DNA of 64,000 nucleotides, taken from CAG-877 sp963645945. Its GTDB lineage: Bacteria; Bacillota_I; Bacilli_A; RF39; UBA660. Made by a program: the position numbers and the translations under genes. This document shows positions 54,017 to 63,415 of this stretch, one piece after another; within the stretch, counting starts at the first letter, position 1; the number at the start of each line of letters is the position of its first letter. The notes below the pieces were generated by a model that saw only the letters and a list, made by a program, of their open reading frames with translations, had not been told where the DNA came from and did not search any database. The stretch spans positions 1 to 64,000 of the forward strand of contig CAVIUA010000040.1 in assembly GCA_963645945.1 (NCBI GenBank). The letters are read 5' to 3'.

Positions 54017-55168
54017 ATGTTTAGAAAGAAAGATGAAAAAATAGATATTTCTAGTTTAAATGAAATACTTTCTTTTGGAAGAAAGCTTATTAAGATATTA
54101 TATGTTGCAATGATGGTAGGAGCAATTTTATTAGGAATATATTTATTAAAAGAATTAAAAATATTGGTATTTCTTAAAGATTTACTTATTGTTATATCAC
54201 CGGTATTCATTGGCTTACTTATTGCTTGGTTATGTGATCCTGTAGTTAAGTTTTTACAGAGTAAGAAGATACCGAGATTTGCTGGATGTATTATTGTTTA
54301 CTTGTTTTTAATAGGTATTATATTTATGTTTCTATATTTATTTTTACCTACATTTGTTAGACAAATAGGTGATTTTGCGGTGACTATTCCAGATATTTTA
54401 GCTGATTTAAAAATATTTGGAAATAAATTTTTTGGTACATTCGCTACTGATGGTATTGATGTTAAAGCTATACAAACACAAGTATATACAACGATTGAAA
54501 ATTTTGCTTTAGGATTAACTACTAATTTACCTAATACTATTATTAATATTACTAAGTCAATTATATCTTCGTCAGTTAATTTTGTATTAGGATTAATGAT
54601 TGGTTTTTATATGTTGTTTGATTTTGATAAGATTAATAGTACAGTTCTTAGTCATATGCCATTTAAATGGAAAGACAATTATGTTGAATTAACAACTAGG
54701 ATTAATTCATCTTTAAGAAAATATGTTCAGGGAGTATTCTTAGTAATGTTTTTAGTGTTTATTACACAAAGCATTGGTTTAACTTTGGCAGGACTTGAAG
54801 CACCTTTATTATTTGCTACATTTTGTGCGGTAACTGATATTATTCCTTATTTTGGTCCATATATTGGTGCAATACCAGCTGTATTAGTTGGATTTACTAT
54901 TTCTCCTAGTGTTGGAATTTTCTGTATTATTTCAATTGTTGTCGTTCAGGCTTTAGAAAATAACTTTTATCAGCCTTTGATCATGGGTCATACAATGCAA
55001 CTACATCCAGTAATTATTATTATTAGTCTATTGATTTTCCAACATTTTTTTGGTATCATAGGAATGGTAGTAGCAACTCCGGTTGTTTCTTGCCTAAAAG
55101 TCATTTTTATGTTTGTTGATGAGAAAATTCATTTTATGAATTCATTTAATAAAAAAGAAATAGAATAG
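54017..55168 (+). CDS. AI-2E (PerM/YdbI) family membrane transporter
   Basis: A 383-residue protein with about seven or eight membrane helices, including LLIVISPVFIGLLIAWLCDP and the conserved late blocks LTLAGLEAPLLFATFCAV, DIIPYFGPYIGAIPAV and HPVIIIISLLIFQHFFGIIG. The family includes quorum-signal exporters and sodium-related permeases, so the substrate cannot be given. Strong AGGAGGAGG site; an extended -10 TGTTATAAT lies about 25 bases upstream. Confidence 0.88.
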   Translation: MFRKKDEKIDISSLNEILSFGRKLIKILYVAMMVGAILLGIYLLKELKILVFLKDLLIVISPVFIGLLIAWLCDPVVKFLQSKKIPRFAGCIIVYLFLIGIIFMFLYLFLPTFVRQIGDFAVTIPDILADLKIFGNKFFGTFATDGIDVKAIQTQVYTTIENFALGLTTNLPNTIINITKSIISSSVNFVLGLMIGFYMLFDFDKINSTVLSHMPFKWKDNYVELTTRINSSLRKYVQGVFLVMFLVFITQSIGLTLAGLEAPLLFATFCAVTDIIPYFGPYIGAIPAVLVGFTISPSVGIFCIISIVVVQALENNFYQPLIMGHTMQLHPVIIIISLLIFQHFFGIIGMVVATPVVSCLKVIFMFVDEKIHFMNSFNKKEIE

Positions 55169-55179
55169 GAAACGTTGAT

Positions 55180-55365
55180 TAAAGATAAGTACTTAAATTT
55201 ACCCTTAGAGAGCTAAAATTATTTATTAACTGGTGAAATTTAGCATTAATTTAAGGAAGCTACTTTAGGAGTTTTCTCGGGAGAACCGTTATTTAAAATT
55301 AAGACCATAGAAGATAGGATGGTACCGGGCTATTGTCCTCCTATTTACTGGTCTTTTGTTTGTTT
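55180..55365 (+). promoter_or_regulatory. T-box riboswitch, alanine specifier (GCT)
   Basis: T-box leaders sense uncharged tRNA and stop terminator formation. The conserved T-box block GGATGGTACCGGGC lies at about 55317-55330. Stem I shows AGAGAGC with an apical stem (CTAAAATT/AAATTTAG). The specifier sits in GGAAGCTAC (55256-55263), reading GCT, alanine (55259-55261). A terminator follows: AAGACCA (55301-55307)/TGGTCTT (55349-55355) and ATAGGA/TCCTAT (55314-55319, 55339-55344), then a T-rich tail. alaS downstream confirms the amino acid. Confidence 0.9.
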
Positions 55366-55380
55366 TTAGGAGGATAATTT

Positions 55381-55917
55381 ATGAAGATATTTGTCATTGG
55401 GGGTAAAGCTAGAACTGGTAAAAATACGCTTGGTAATTATTTAATGGAAGAGGCTAAGATATATGGATATAAGCCTTGTGTTATGCATCTTACAGAACCA
55501 TTATATAGTTATGCGAGAAACTATTTTGACTGGAGTGAAAATACAGGAGAAAAGCCTAGAGAGTTTTTACAAAAAATGGGTATTGAAATTATTAAAGAAA
55601 AATTACATAAAAATTACTTTTTAATAGATCGTACTTGTGAAGATATTGAAATTCTTTCTAATTTCTTTGATGTTTTTATAATTACGGATGCTAGACTTAT
55701 AATGGAATTTAGTGAATTAAAAAAGCGTTTTGATGATGTAGTTACTATAAAATTAGAAAGAGAAGATTATGATGATTTATTAGATGATGAGGAAAGAAAA
55801 CATATTACTGAAACAGAAATAGATGATTATAATAACTTTGATTATATTATTAAAAATACTGGTATTGATGATTTAAAAAAAGAAGCTAGAAATATTATTA
55901 AAAATGAGGAGATGTAA
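55381..55917 (+). CDS. P-loop kinase-like protein (deoxynucleotide monophosphate kinase-like)
   Basis: A 178-residue protein with a P-loop GGKARTGKNT at residues 7-16 and a mononucleotide-kinase plan: EPLYSYARNYF, KPREFLQKMGIEIIKEK and IITDARLIMEFSELKKR. The last two recall phage-type dNMP kinases. The true substrate is uncertain. First gene after the alanine T-box, with AGGAGGAT site. Confidence 0.75.
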   Translation: MKIFVIGGKARTGKNTLGNYLMEEAKIYGYKPCVMHLTEPLYSYARNYFDWSENTGEKPREFLQKMGIEIIKEKLHKNYFLIDRTCEDIEILSNFFDVFIITDARLIMEFSELKKRFDDVVTIKLEREDYDDLLDDEERKHITETEIDDYNNFDYIIKNTGIDDLKKEARNIIKNEEM

Positions 55918-55920
55918 ATT

Positions 55921-56472
55921 ATGAATAAGTTAATTGCAGTCGTTGGAATGGCTGGCTCTGGTAAGAGTATTGCGACTGATTACTTAGAGAAAAAAGGTTG
56001 GACTAAGATTTACTTTGGTGGTGTTATTTATGAAAATATGCGTAAAGAAGGTATTGAAATAACACCTGAATCTCAAAAGGAATATAGAGAAAATATTCGT
56101 AAAAAATATGGTATGGGTGCGGTTGCTTACCTTTTAAAAGATAAAATTGAAGAAGCCTATAAAGCTGGAGATACTGTACTTGATGGTTTATATTCTTGGG
56201 ATGAATATGTAATTTTAAAAGAAAAATTTAAAGATAAATTAAAATTAGTATGTGTTTGTTGCGATAAAAGTATTAGATATGAACGCATTGGTAAGAGAAT
56301 TGATAGACCATTTAATTTAGATGAAATTCAAGTTAGAGACTTGTCTGAAATTGAGAACTTAGCAAAGGGAGGACCTATTGCTTTTGCAGATTATTATATA
56401 TTTAATAATGGTAATATTGAAGAATATGAAAAAAGACTTTTAGAAATACTTTCAGATATAGATGAACATTAA
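55921..56472 (+). CDS. Second P-loop kinase-like protein (dephospho-CoA kinase-like)
   Basis: A 183-residue protein: P-loop VVGMAGSGKSIATDYL at residues 7-22, then KYGMGAVAYLLKDKI and VLDGLYSWDEYVILKE. Similar archaeal and bacterial proteins are annotated as dephospho-CoA or adenylate kinases without direct proof. It begins three bases after the upstream stop and ends 14 bases before alaS, so it is in the T-box operon. Confidence 0.75.
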   Translation: MNKLIAVVGMAGSGKSIATDYLEKKGWTKIYFGGVIYENMRKEGIEITPESQKEYRENIRKKYGMGAVAYLLKDKIEEAYKAGDTVLDGLYSWDEYVILKEKFKDKLKLVCVCCDKSIRYERIGKRIDRPFNLDEIQVRDLSEIENLAKGGPIAFADYYIFNNGNIEEYEKRLLEILSDIDEH

Positions 56473-56486
56473 GGAGGTAGAAGTTA

Positions 56487-59180
56487 ATGAAGTATATGAG
56501 TCATGATGATATAAGAAATACTTGGTATAAATTTTTTGAAGAAAAGGGACATAAGGTATTAGAAAGTGCTTCTTTGATACCTATTAATGATAATAGTCTT
56601 CTTTGGGTTAATGCCGGTGTAACACCATTAAAAAAATATTTTGATGGTTCTTTAGTACCTGAATGTAAGAGACTTGTTAGTATTCAAAAATGTATTCGTA
56701 CTAATGATATAGAAAATGTTGGTGTTACTAAAAGACATCAAACATTCTTTGAGATGATGGGTAATTTTTCAATAGGAGATTATTTTAAGAATGAAGCAAT
56801 TGAATATTCATTTGAACTATTAACTAGTCCTAAGTATTTTGATATAGATAAAAATCTTTTATATGTAACGATTTATACTGAAGATAATGATGCTTATAAT
56901 CGTTGGATAGAAGTTGGAATGGATCCTAGTCATATTGTAAGACTTGAAGAGAATTTCTGGGAAATTGGCGAAGGTCCTTGTGGCCCTGATTCAGAAATAT
57001 TCTATGATCGTGGTGAAAAGTATGATAAAGATGGTACAGCATTAGAAAAATTCAAATTAGATGAAGAACAAGAAAGATATGTTGAAATTTGGAATAATGT
57101 ATTTAGTCAATTTAATTCTAAAGATGGAGTAGCAAGAAAAGATTATAAAGAACTTCCACATAAGAATATAGATACTGGTGCTGGGCTTGAAAGATGGTGT
57201 TGTATTTTTCAAAATGTAGATTCTACTTTTGATACAGATTTATTTAAACCTATTATGCAACATATTGAAGAATTAACTGGTTCTATTTATACTGGTCAAA
57301 AGGAATATAAAATTATTGCTGATCATATAAGAGCAATTGTATTTGCTTTAGCTGATGGAGCTTCTTTTGAAAATACGGGTAGAGGTTATGTTTTAAGAAG
57401 ACTTCTTCGTCGTAGTGTTAGATATGGAAAAAACTTATTTATTGAATGTCCTTTTATGTATAAACTTGTTTCAGATGTTGTATTTACTATGGAAAAAGCT
57501 TATCCTTATTTAGTTGAAAAAAGAGCTGTTATAGAGACTTTAGTTTTAGAAGAAGAAAAATTATTTTTAAAGACTTTGGAAGCAGGAGAAAGACGTTTAA
57601 AAGAACTTGTTAAAAATTCTAACGATGGATATATTTCTGGAGAAGATGCTTTTAAATTATATGATACCTATGGTTTTCCTTATGAACTTACTTTAGAGTT
57701 CTTAAATGAACTTGGATATTCTTGTTCTAAAGAAGAATTTGATAAATATATGAATATTCAAAAAGAATTAGCTAGAAAAAATAGTAAAAATAAGACTTCT
57801 ATGGCTAGTCAAAAGAAAGTTTTATTAGATTTTATTGATAAGAGTCAATTTGTTTATGGAATTTATCGTTTAAAGACTTCTGTTTTAGCAATTTTTTCTA
57901 AAGATGAAATTATTAATGCTGTTGATCATGACTGTTATATAGCTCTTGATAGGACTTGTTTTTATGCAGAATCTGGTGGACAGGTTGCTGATACAGGAAT
58001 GTTACTTGGTAAGAACTTTAAAGCGCGTGTACTTGATGTTTTTAAAGGACCTAATGGACAACATATTCATAAAGTTAAATTACTTGATGGTGTTATTAAA
58101 ATAGGTGATAATTGTGAAGCTGTTATTGATAAAGACAGACGTAAGAAAATAGAAGCTAATCATTCTTCTGTTCATATTTTACAATATGCTTTACAACAAG
58201 TTGTATCTTCTAGCATTAAGCAAGCTGGTAGTTATGTAGATGATGAGAAATTTAGATTTGACTTTACTTACTCTGGTAAGATTAGTGATGATAATATTTT
58301 AGAAGTTGAAGGTTTTGCGAGAAATGTTATTTCAAAGAACTTAATTGTTTCTACGGAGATTATGCCTCTTGATAAAGCAAAACAACTAGGAGCAATGGCT
58401 TTATTTAGTGAGAAATATTCTGATATTGTTAGAGTAGTTAAGATTGGAAAATCTATTGAGTTATGTGGTGGTACTCATGTTTCTAATACTAAGGATATTG
58501 AACATTTTACACTTTATTCATGTGAATCTAAAGGAAGTAATACTTATAGAATTGAAGGAGCTACTGGTACACGTAGTGAAATAGCTTTACTTACAGCTAT
58601 TAAACCTTATAATGATGAAATTGTTAAGTTACTTGTTAAAGCTAGAAATATTTTAGATAAAGCTAATAATGAAGGTATAAAGTTAAAATTTGATGTTGAT
58701 ATTGATAATAATAAACCTACATCATATAAAGATATTATGTTTAATAAAAATGAACTTGGATATGTTCAACAAGAAGTTAAGGGTTTAGAAAAGCAATATT
58801 TTAATTTAAGAGAACAAAAGGACTTATCTAATTTAGATATTTATAAGGAACATATTAAGAATTATAATGGTACTTTAGGTATTATTATGGAAGTTAGTAA
58901 TAAAGATGTTAATTTACTTAAATCAATAGCTGATAGTTTAATTAGTGTTTTGGGTACTGGATTTGTATTTTTTGTTAATGTCAAGGATGATGGTAGCGTT
59001 AATTATTTAGCCCGTAGTAGTTGTTCTTTAAATGCCGGATTTGTTGTTAAAAGCGCATCTGTTGCTTCTAATGGTAATGGTGGTGGTAGTCCTACTTTTG
59101 CTCAAGGTGGAGGAAAAGAAATTAGTAATCTTAAAAGTATTTTAAAAGATGTAGGAGCAGCTTTAAATGAGTGTAAATAA
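56487..59180 (+). CDS. alaS: Alanyl-tRNA synthetase
   Basis: AlaRS charges tRNA-Ala and edits mischarged Ser and Gly. The class II core begins YMSHDDIRNTWYKFFEEKGH, with VNAGVTPLKKYF and FEMMGNFSIGDYF. The editing site has HSSVHILQYAL and LCGGTHVSNT (zinc ligands), and a C-terminal region ends in the C-Ala domain (GFVVKSASVASNGNGGG). At 897 residues it is of normal size. Expression is set by the T-box at 55180. Its end overlaps holA by 14 bases. Confidence 0.96.
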   Translation: MKYMSHDDIRNTWYKFFEEKGHKVLESASLIPINDNSLLWVNAGVTPLKKYFDGSLVPECKRLVSIQKCIRTNDIENVGVTKRHQTFFEMMGNFSIGDYFKNEAIEYSFELLTSPKYFDIDKNLLYVTIYTEDNDAYNRWIEVGMDPSHIVRLEENFWEIGEGPCGPDSEIFYDRGEKYDKDGTALEKFKLDEEQERYVEIWNNVFSQFNSKDGVARKDYKELPHKNIDTGAGLERWCCIFQNVDSTFDTDLFKPIMQHIEELTGSIYTGQKEYKIIADHIRAIVFALADGASFENTGRGYVLRRLLRRSVRYGKNLFIECPFMYKLVSDVVFTMEKAYPYLVEKRAVIETLVLEEEKLFLKTLEAGERRLKELVKNSNDGYISGEDAFKLYDTYGFPYELTLEFLNELGYSCSKEEFDKYMNIQKELARKNSKNKTSMASQKKVLLDFIDKSQFVYGIYRLKTSVLAIFSKDEIINAVDHDCYIALDRTCFYAESGGQVADTGMLLGKNFKARVLDVFKGPNGQHIHKVKLLDGVIKIGDNCEAVIDKDRRKKIEANHSSVHILQYALQQVVSSSIKQAGSYVDDEKFRFDFTYSGKISDDNILEVEGFARNVISKNLIVSTEIMPLDKAKQLGAMALFSEKYSDIVRVVKIGKSIELCGGTHVSNTKDIEHFTLYSCESKGSNTYRIEGATGTRSEIALLTAIKPYNDEIVKLLVKARNILDKANNEGIKLKFDVDIDNNKPTSYKDIMFNKNELGYVQQEVKGLEKQYFNLREQKDLSNLDIYKEHIKNYNGTLGIIMEVSNKDVNLLKSIADSLISVLGTGFVFFVNVKDDGSVNYLARSSCSLNAGFVVKSASVASNGNGGGSPTFAQGGGKEISNLKSILKDVGAALNECK

Positions 59181-60105
59181 TTACTTAATTGAAGGTGAAG
59201 ACTATGTTTGTATTCAAAGTACTATTAAAGATGTCATTTTAAAAAATAGTTTTAATGAAGTAGTTTCAGAATGTTATGATTTAGTTGAAAATTCATTAGA
59301 AAAGGCTTTAGAAGATTTAGATACTTATGGACTTTTTTCAGATAAGAAAATTGTTATAGTTAATAATGTTGACTTATTAAGTAAAGAGGAAAATAGTAAG
59401 GATTTGGATCATTTATATAGATATTTAGATGATCCTAATCCTAATAATTTATTGTTTTTATGTAGTAAGAAGCTTAATTCTACTTTGAAATTGACAAAGG
59501 AATTAAAGAAGAAATGTACTTATATTAAAGCTGAACTTGATAAGAGAAATTTTGCGAAAGAATTACTTACTGACTATAAAATCAATAATAAAGCACTTAA
59601 TTTGTTATTTGAATATTGTCTTGATGATATTACTAAGTTAGAAAATGAAATTATAAAGTTAAAGACTTATAAGTTTAAGGAAAAAGAAATTACTGAGAAA
59701 GATATTTTGGATTTATGTGTTGCGAAGTTAGGTGATGCTAGTGAGTTAACATTTTCTTTTAGTAGATCTTTAGCAGAAAAAGATAAAAAACGTGCTTTAG
59801 AAAAGTATAGGGAATTATTAAATTATAATATTGAACCTTTAAGTATTGTTGGATTACTTGCTAGTCAAATAAGAATTATTTATCAAGTTAAATGTTTGAA
59901 GGATGAAGGTTTAAATAATAATGAAATCGCAACAAAGTTAGATGTAAAGCCTTATCGCGTTACTAAGACTTTAGAATTAACTAATTATTATACTTTTAAA
60001 GAGTTGCTTAATTTAATGATTAGTTTACAAAAAATAGATTTACAAATAAAAACTACTAGTGTGGATGCAAATTCATTAGTTGAACTTTTTATATTAAACA
60101 TATAG
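59167..60105 (+). CDS. holA: DNA polymerase III subunit delta
   Basis: HolA opens the sliding clamp as part of the clamp loader. The 312-residue protein has the usual layout: YLIEGEDYVCIQSTI, then DLDTYGLFSDKKIVIVNNVD, LENEIIKLKTYK and LSIVGLLASQIRIIYQVKCL. The start lies inside alaS, implying translational coupling, so clamp-loader supply is tied to the alanine T-box, an unusual link. Confidence 0.93.
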   Translation: MSVNNYLIEGEDYVCIQSTIKDVILKNSFNEVVSECYDLVENSLEKALEDLDTYGLFSDKKIVIVNNVDLLSKEENSKDLDHLYRYLDDPNPNNLLFLCSKKLNSTLKLTKELKKKCTYIKAELDKRNFAKELLTDYKINNKALNLLFEYCLDDITKLENEIIKLKTYKFKEKEITEKDILDLCVAKLGDASELTFSFSRSLAEKDKKRALEKYRELLNYNIEPLSIVGLLASQIRIIYQVKCLKDEGLNNNEIATKLDVKPYRVTKTLELTNYYTFKELLNLMISLQKIDLQIKTTSVDANSLVELFILNI

Positions 60106-60127
60106 ATTTTAATTTATATGTTTTTTT
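60097..60127 (+). terminator. Terminator of the alaS-holA operon
   Basis: AACATATA (60097-60104) pairs with TATATGTT (60115-60122), followed by TTTTT; the left arm includes part of the holA stop. Confidence 0.55.
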
Positions 60128-60180
60128 CTTGGTATATTTTTCATTTTATTATATACTTTTTATAGAGGTTGGTGAGTTTT

Positions 60181-61110
60181 ATGTCTTTTGATGATGTAGA
60201 AAAGGCAAGAATTAAGTATAGGAATAAGTTAATTGTGGCGATTATTGTTTCCTTGGTTATTATTGTTACAGCTGGAATATTAACTAATGTATTTGTTTAT
60301 GTTGAATTAGTGCCGTTATTGTTCGTTGGTTCTATTATTTTATTTGTAATAGATGCTCTTATTGTATCTGGTGATAAGAAAAGATATACTTTAGCATTTA
60401 AGGAGTTCTTTGTAAAGAGTTCTTTAGAAAAAGTTTTTACGGATTTAAAGTATATGCCAGGATCAGGGATTAGTCCTAATGTTATTAGAAATACGGGAAT
60501 GATGTATATGGGTGATAGATATTCATCTGAGGACTTTGTTTCTGGAAAGTATAAAGACATTGGATTCTGTCAAGCTGATGTACACATAGAAGAGGAACGC
60601 CAGAGTACAGATTCTGAGGGTCATACTAGAACTTACTATGTAACTATTTTTAAAGGTAGATGGATGATTTTTGATTTTAATAAGACTTTTAAAGCTAATG
60701 TTCAAGTATGTCAAAAAGGTTTTAAAAATAATAAAGTTATTAATTCTATATTTTCTAAGAGTACTAGATATCAAAAAATACAAATGGAGTCAACTGATTT
60801 TAATAAGAGATTTTTAGTGTATGCTCAAGATGCACATGATGCTTTTTATATTATTACGCCTCATATAATGGAAAAAATAATTAAGTTGTCTGATGATAGT
60901 AAGGGTAGAATTTTATTATGTTTTATTAATAATCAGTTACATGTTGGATTATATGATAATAAAGATACATTTGAACCTAGTAGTTGTTTTAGTACAATTG
61001 ACACGGAAATGGTTACACAAAATGTACTTTCAGATATTAATAAGATTACAATGTTTGTTGACGAGTTAGAGTTAGATAATGACTTATTTAAGAGTAAAAT
61101 TGTCAATTAA
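60181..61110 (+). CDS. DUF3137 family membrane protein
   Basis: A 310-residue protein with two N-terminal membrane helices (LIVAIIVSLVIIVTAGIL and LVPLLFVGSIILFVIDALI) and a cytoplasmic or outside domain with VHIEEERQSTDSEGHTRT and TIFKGRWMIFDFNK. Galanin-like DUF3137 proteins are frequently next to lemA, as here (88 bases). ATG 60181 follows TTGGTGAG. Function unknown. Confidence 0.82.
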   Translation: MSFDDVEKARIKYRNKLIVAIIVSLVIIVTAGILTNVFVYVELVPLLFVGSIILFVIDALIVSGDKKRYTLAFKEFFVKSSLEKVFTDLKYMPGSGISPNVIRNTGMMYMGDRYSSEDFVSGKYKDIGFCQADVHIEEERQSTDSEGHTRTYYVTIFKGRWMIFDFNKTFKANVQVCQKGFKNNKVINSIFSKSTRYQKIQMESTDFNKRFLVYAQDAHDAFYIITPHIMEKIIKLSDDSKGRILLCFINNQLHVGLYDNKDTFEPSSCFSTIDTEMVTQNVLSDINKITMFVDELELDNDLFKSKIVN

Positions 61111-61198
61111 TGTATATTATTTGTTTATTTAAGTTTTGATTTTATCTTTTTAATGGTAAAATTGAGATAGATATAATAGTTGAAGGGAGGTGTAATTG

Positions 61199-61741
61199 AT
61201 GGAAATATTAATAATTGCTGGCGTTATAGTATTACTTATTATCGTAATATGGTTTATTTCAGTTTCTAATGCTTTTAATAGAGATATTGTTAAAATTGAT
61301 GAGGCTGATTCTGGTATAGATGTTGCGTTAACTAAAAGATATGATGTTTTAACTAAAATGATTGCTGTTTGTAAAGGATATGCTAAACATGAGAAGGAAA
61401 CTATTACTGATACTATTAAATATAGAAAAGGTATGAGTATGGAAGAAAGAGTTGAAGCTAATAATAAAATGAATGAAACTCTTGGTAAAATCAATGTTTT
61501 AGCTGAAGCTTATCCAGATTTAAAGGCTAGTGAAAACTTTAAAACATTACAGACTGCTATTGCTGATGTTGAAGAACATTTACAAGCAGCTAGACGTTTA
61601 TATAACGCAAATATATCTTCTTATAATCAAAGAGTAGTATCTTTCCCTTCTAGTATTATTGCTTCTTCAAAAGGACTTAGTAAAAGAGAATTCTTTGAAG
61701 CTGATACAGCTAAAAAGGAAGATGTTAAAATAGAGTTTTAA
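61199..61741 (+). CDS. lemA: LemA family protein (second copy)
   Basis: A 180-residue LemA protein: membrane helix (ILIIAGVIVLLIIVIWFI), then DEADSGIDVALTKRYDVLTK, EAYPDLKASENFKTLQTAI and ARRLYNANISSYNQRVVSFP. The ATG at 61199 follows GGGAGGTG; a TTG three bases upstream is unlikely. It differs clearly from the lemA at 34734 and pairs with DUF3137 instead of YgcG. Confidence 0.92.
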   Translation: MEILIIAGVIVLLIIVIWFISVSNAFNRDIVKIDEADSGIDVALTKRYDVLTKMIAVCKGYAKHEKETITDTIKYRKGMSMEERVEANNKMNETLGKINVLAEAYPDLKASENFKTLQTAIADVEEHLQAARRLYNANISSYNQRVVSFPSSIIASSKGLSKREFFEADTAKKEDVKIEF

Positions 61742-61742
61742 A

Positions 61743-61776
61743 AAAGATATTCTAAATTTTAGAATATCTTTTTTTG
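61743..61776. terminator. Bidirectional terminator
   Basis: AAAGATATTCTA (61743-61754) pairs perfectly with TAGAATATCTTT (61760-61771), followed by T; shared by lemA and the convergent gene. Confidence 0.7.
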
Positions 61777-61779
61777 TTC

Positions 61780-63357
61780 TTATTTTTGTTCTTTATTAGA
61801 ATCTGTTTTAATAAATGTTTTGTTTTTTTCACTTGTGTTATTATCTTGAGTTGTATTTGTTGTTAGAAGTTCTTTTTCTTCAATGGACATTCTAGCAAGG
61901 TATTCTTTGCAATCGTCTATTTCTTGTTTGGCATCAGCAATTTGTTTTGTAATGGTTGCAACTTTATTAGTACGGTGACCAGTGTTTTTTCTTAAACAAT
62001 TCTTTTTATATTCAATTAAAGAACTTGAACTTTTATATTTATCTATAGCATCTTGATCTATTGACATAGCATTTCTATATAAATCGATATATGTAGCTAC
62101 TTCAGCTGATTTTTCGGCAAATTTTTTTATGTAATTTATGTAGCCAGTAATTGCTTTTGATAATCTATCATCTGGCTGATTATCATTATTTTCTTTACTT
62201 TCATCCCAGAAATTATTAAATTCTAAAATAGCTTCTTTTAAAGTTAATGGTCTATTTGAATAATTTTTAAGACTAGGCATGATAATTTCTAATTTTTCAC
62301 GTCTACTTAAATCATTTACTTTAGTAATGAAATCTGCTCTCATACTATCTTTAAAGTCATCTGGTGCAACTATTAAATGATCTATTTCTGACTTTTCAGC
62401 AGTATTTACTAATTGTGTTAACTTTTGAACTGTTTTTTTAAAATCTTTATATCCATTATTGCTAGTAATATATCTTAAATATTTTATGGTATTCTTTTTA
62501 CTAGCAAATTTTTCATTATAAAATTTAATTAATTGTGATACTTCAGTAGGTAATTTCTTTGTTGTTGTTCCTTTTATACCAGCAGTTTTATATGTGTAGG
62601 TATATGTTTCTTCATAGTCCTTGTTCATGTTTTCGTTGTATGCGGCTAAAAGTTGACCATAATTTATAATTTCATCAGCTGGATTTAATTTTGATGTTAT
62701 TCTTAATACATCTTTTATAGTAATGTTCCCGTCTGCTTTAGTGTTAATGATATCTTGAAGATTTCTTCTATTAGCTTGAGCTTGTTTTATAAACTCTGTT
62801 GTTTTTTCGTCATCGTCATTTTGTTCTTGAAGTGTTTTTGCTCTTTCTTGAGATAAACTTACTATTTTACTTTCTAAATTTTCTATTCTAAACAAAATGT
62901 TTTTTCTTTGTGTTTCGGTTATTTTTGATAATTCTTTAATTATTTCGCCTTTATCTCCGGCGATTAGGGAAAGACAACTTTCCATTGTAATATTTTTGGT
63001 TGCAGGATTAGTGCTCGCTATTTGAGTAAATTGAGTAATAGGGATGTTATTATCTTGAATGTTTATGTCATAGAAATACATTGATGATTTTATAGTTTCA
63101 CATTCTAGCCAAATTTGTTCATTTACTCCTTTGACATCTGATAATGGTTTTGTTTTTACTTTCCATTTGAATCCAGTTTCTTTAGATAGGGTAGTTGCTA
63201 CTTTTGCTAATAACTTTTTACCGTTTATAGTGTGTTTTTGTAAGATGTGTTCTATTGCAGCAATTGTTCTTTCATCATCATTTAAATAACTATTTAGAAA
63301 TTTATCTTCATCTATGCCTAGGATTCTACAAAGTATTTCTGTTAATTCTTTACTCAT
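61780..63357 (-). CDS. Large uncharacterised protein with coiled-coil segments
   Basis: A 525-residue soluble, charged protein. It has predicted coiled coils around ENLESKIVSLSQERAKTLQE and ITKQIADAKQEIDDCKEYLA and a Thr/Asn-rich tail. No signal peptide, membrane helix or catalytic motif is seen. The ATG at 63357 follows AAAGGAG. It lies just downstream of rarA on the same strand (58-base gap) and may be co-transcribed with it. Family unknown. Confidence 0.62.
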   Translation of the reverse strand: MSKELTEILCRILGIDEDKFLNSYLNDDERTIAAIEHILQKHTINGKKLLAKVATTLSKETGFKWKVKTKPLSDVKGVNEQIWLECETIKSSMYFYDINIQDNNIPITQFTQIASTNPATKNITMESCLSLIAGDKGEIIKELSKITETQRKNILFRIENLESKIVSLSQERAKTLQEQNDDDEKTTEFIKQAQANRRNLQDIINTKADGNITIKDVLRITSKLNPADEIINYGQLLAAYNENMNKDYEETYTYTYKTAGIKGTTTKKLPTEVSQLIKFYNEKFASKKNTIKYLRYITSNNGYKDFKKTVQKLTQLVNTAEKSEIDHLIVAPDDFKDSMRADFITKVNDLSRREKLEIIMPSLKNYSNRPLTLKEAILEFNNFWDESKENNDNQPDDRLSKAITGYINYIKKFAEKSAEVATYIDLYRNAMSIDQDAIDKYKSSSSLIEYKKNCLRKNTGHRTNKVATITKQIADAKQEIDDCKEYLARMSIEEKELLTTNTTQDNNTSEKNKTFIKTDSNKEQK

Positions 63358-63415
63358 TGTTATCGGCTCCTTTTAACACACTATTATATTTTATTGTAAG
63401 TTATTTTTCAATGTT

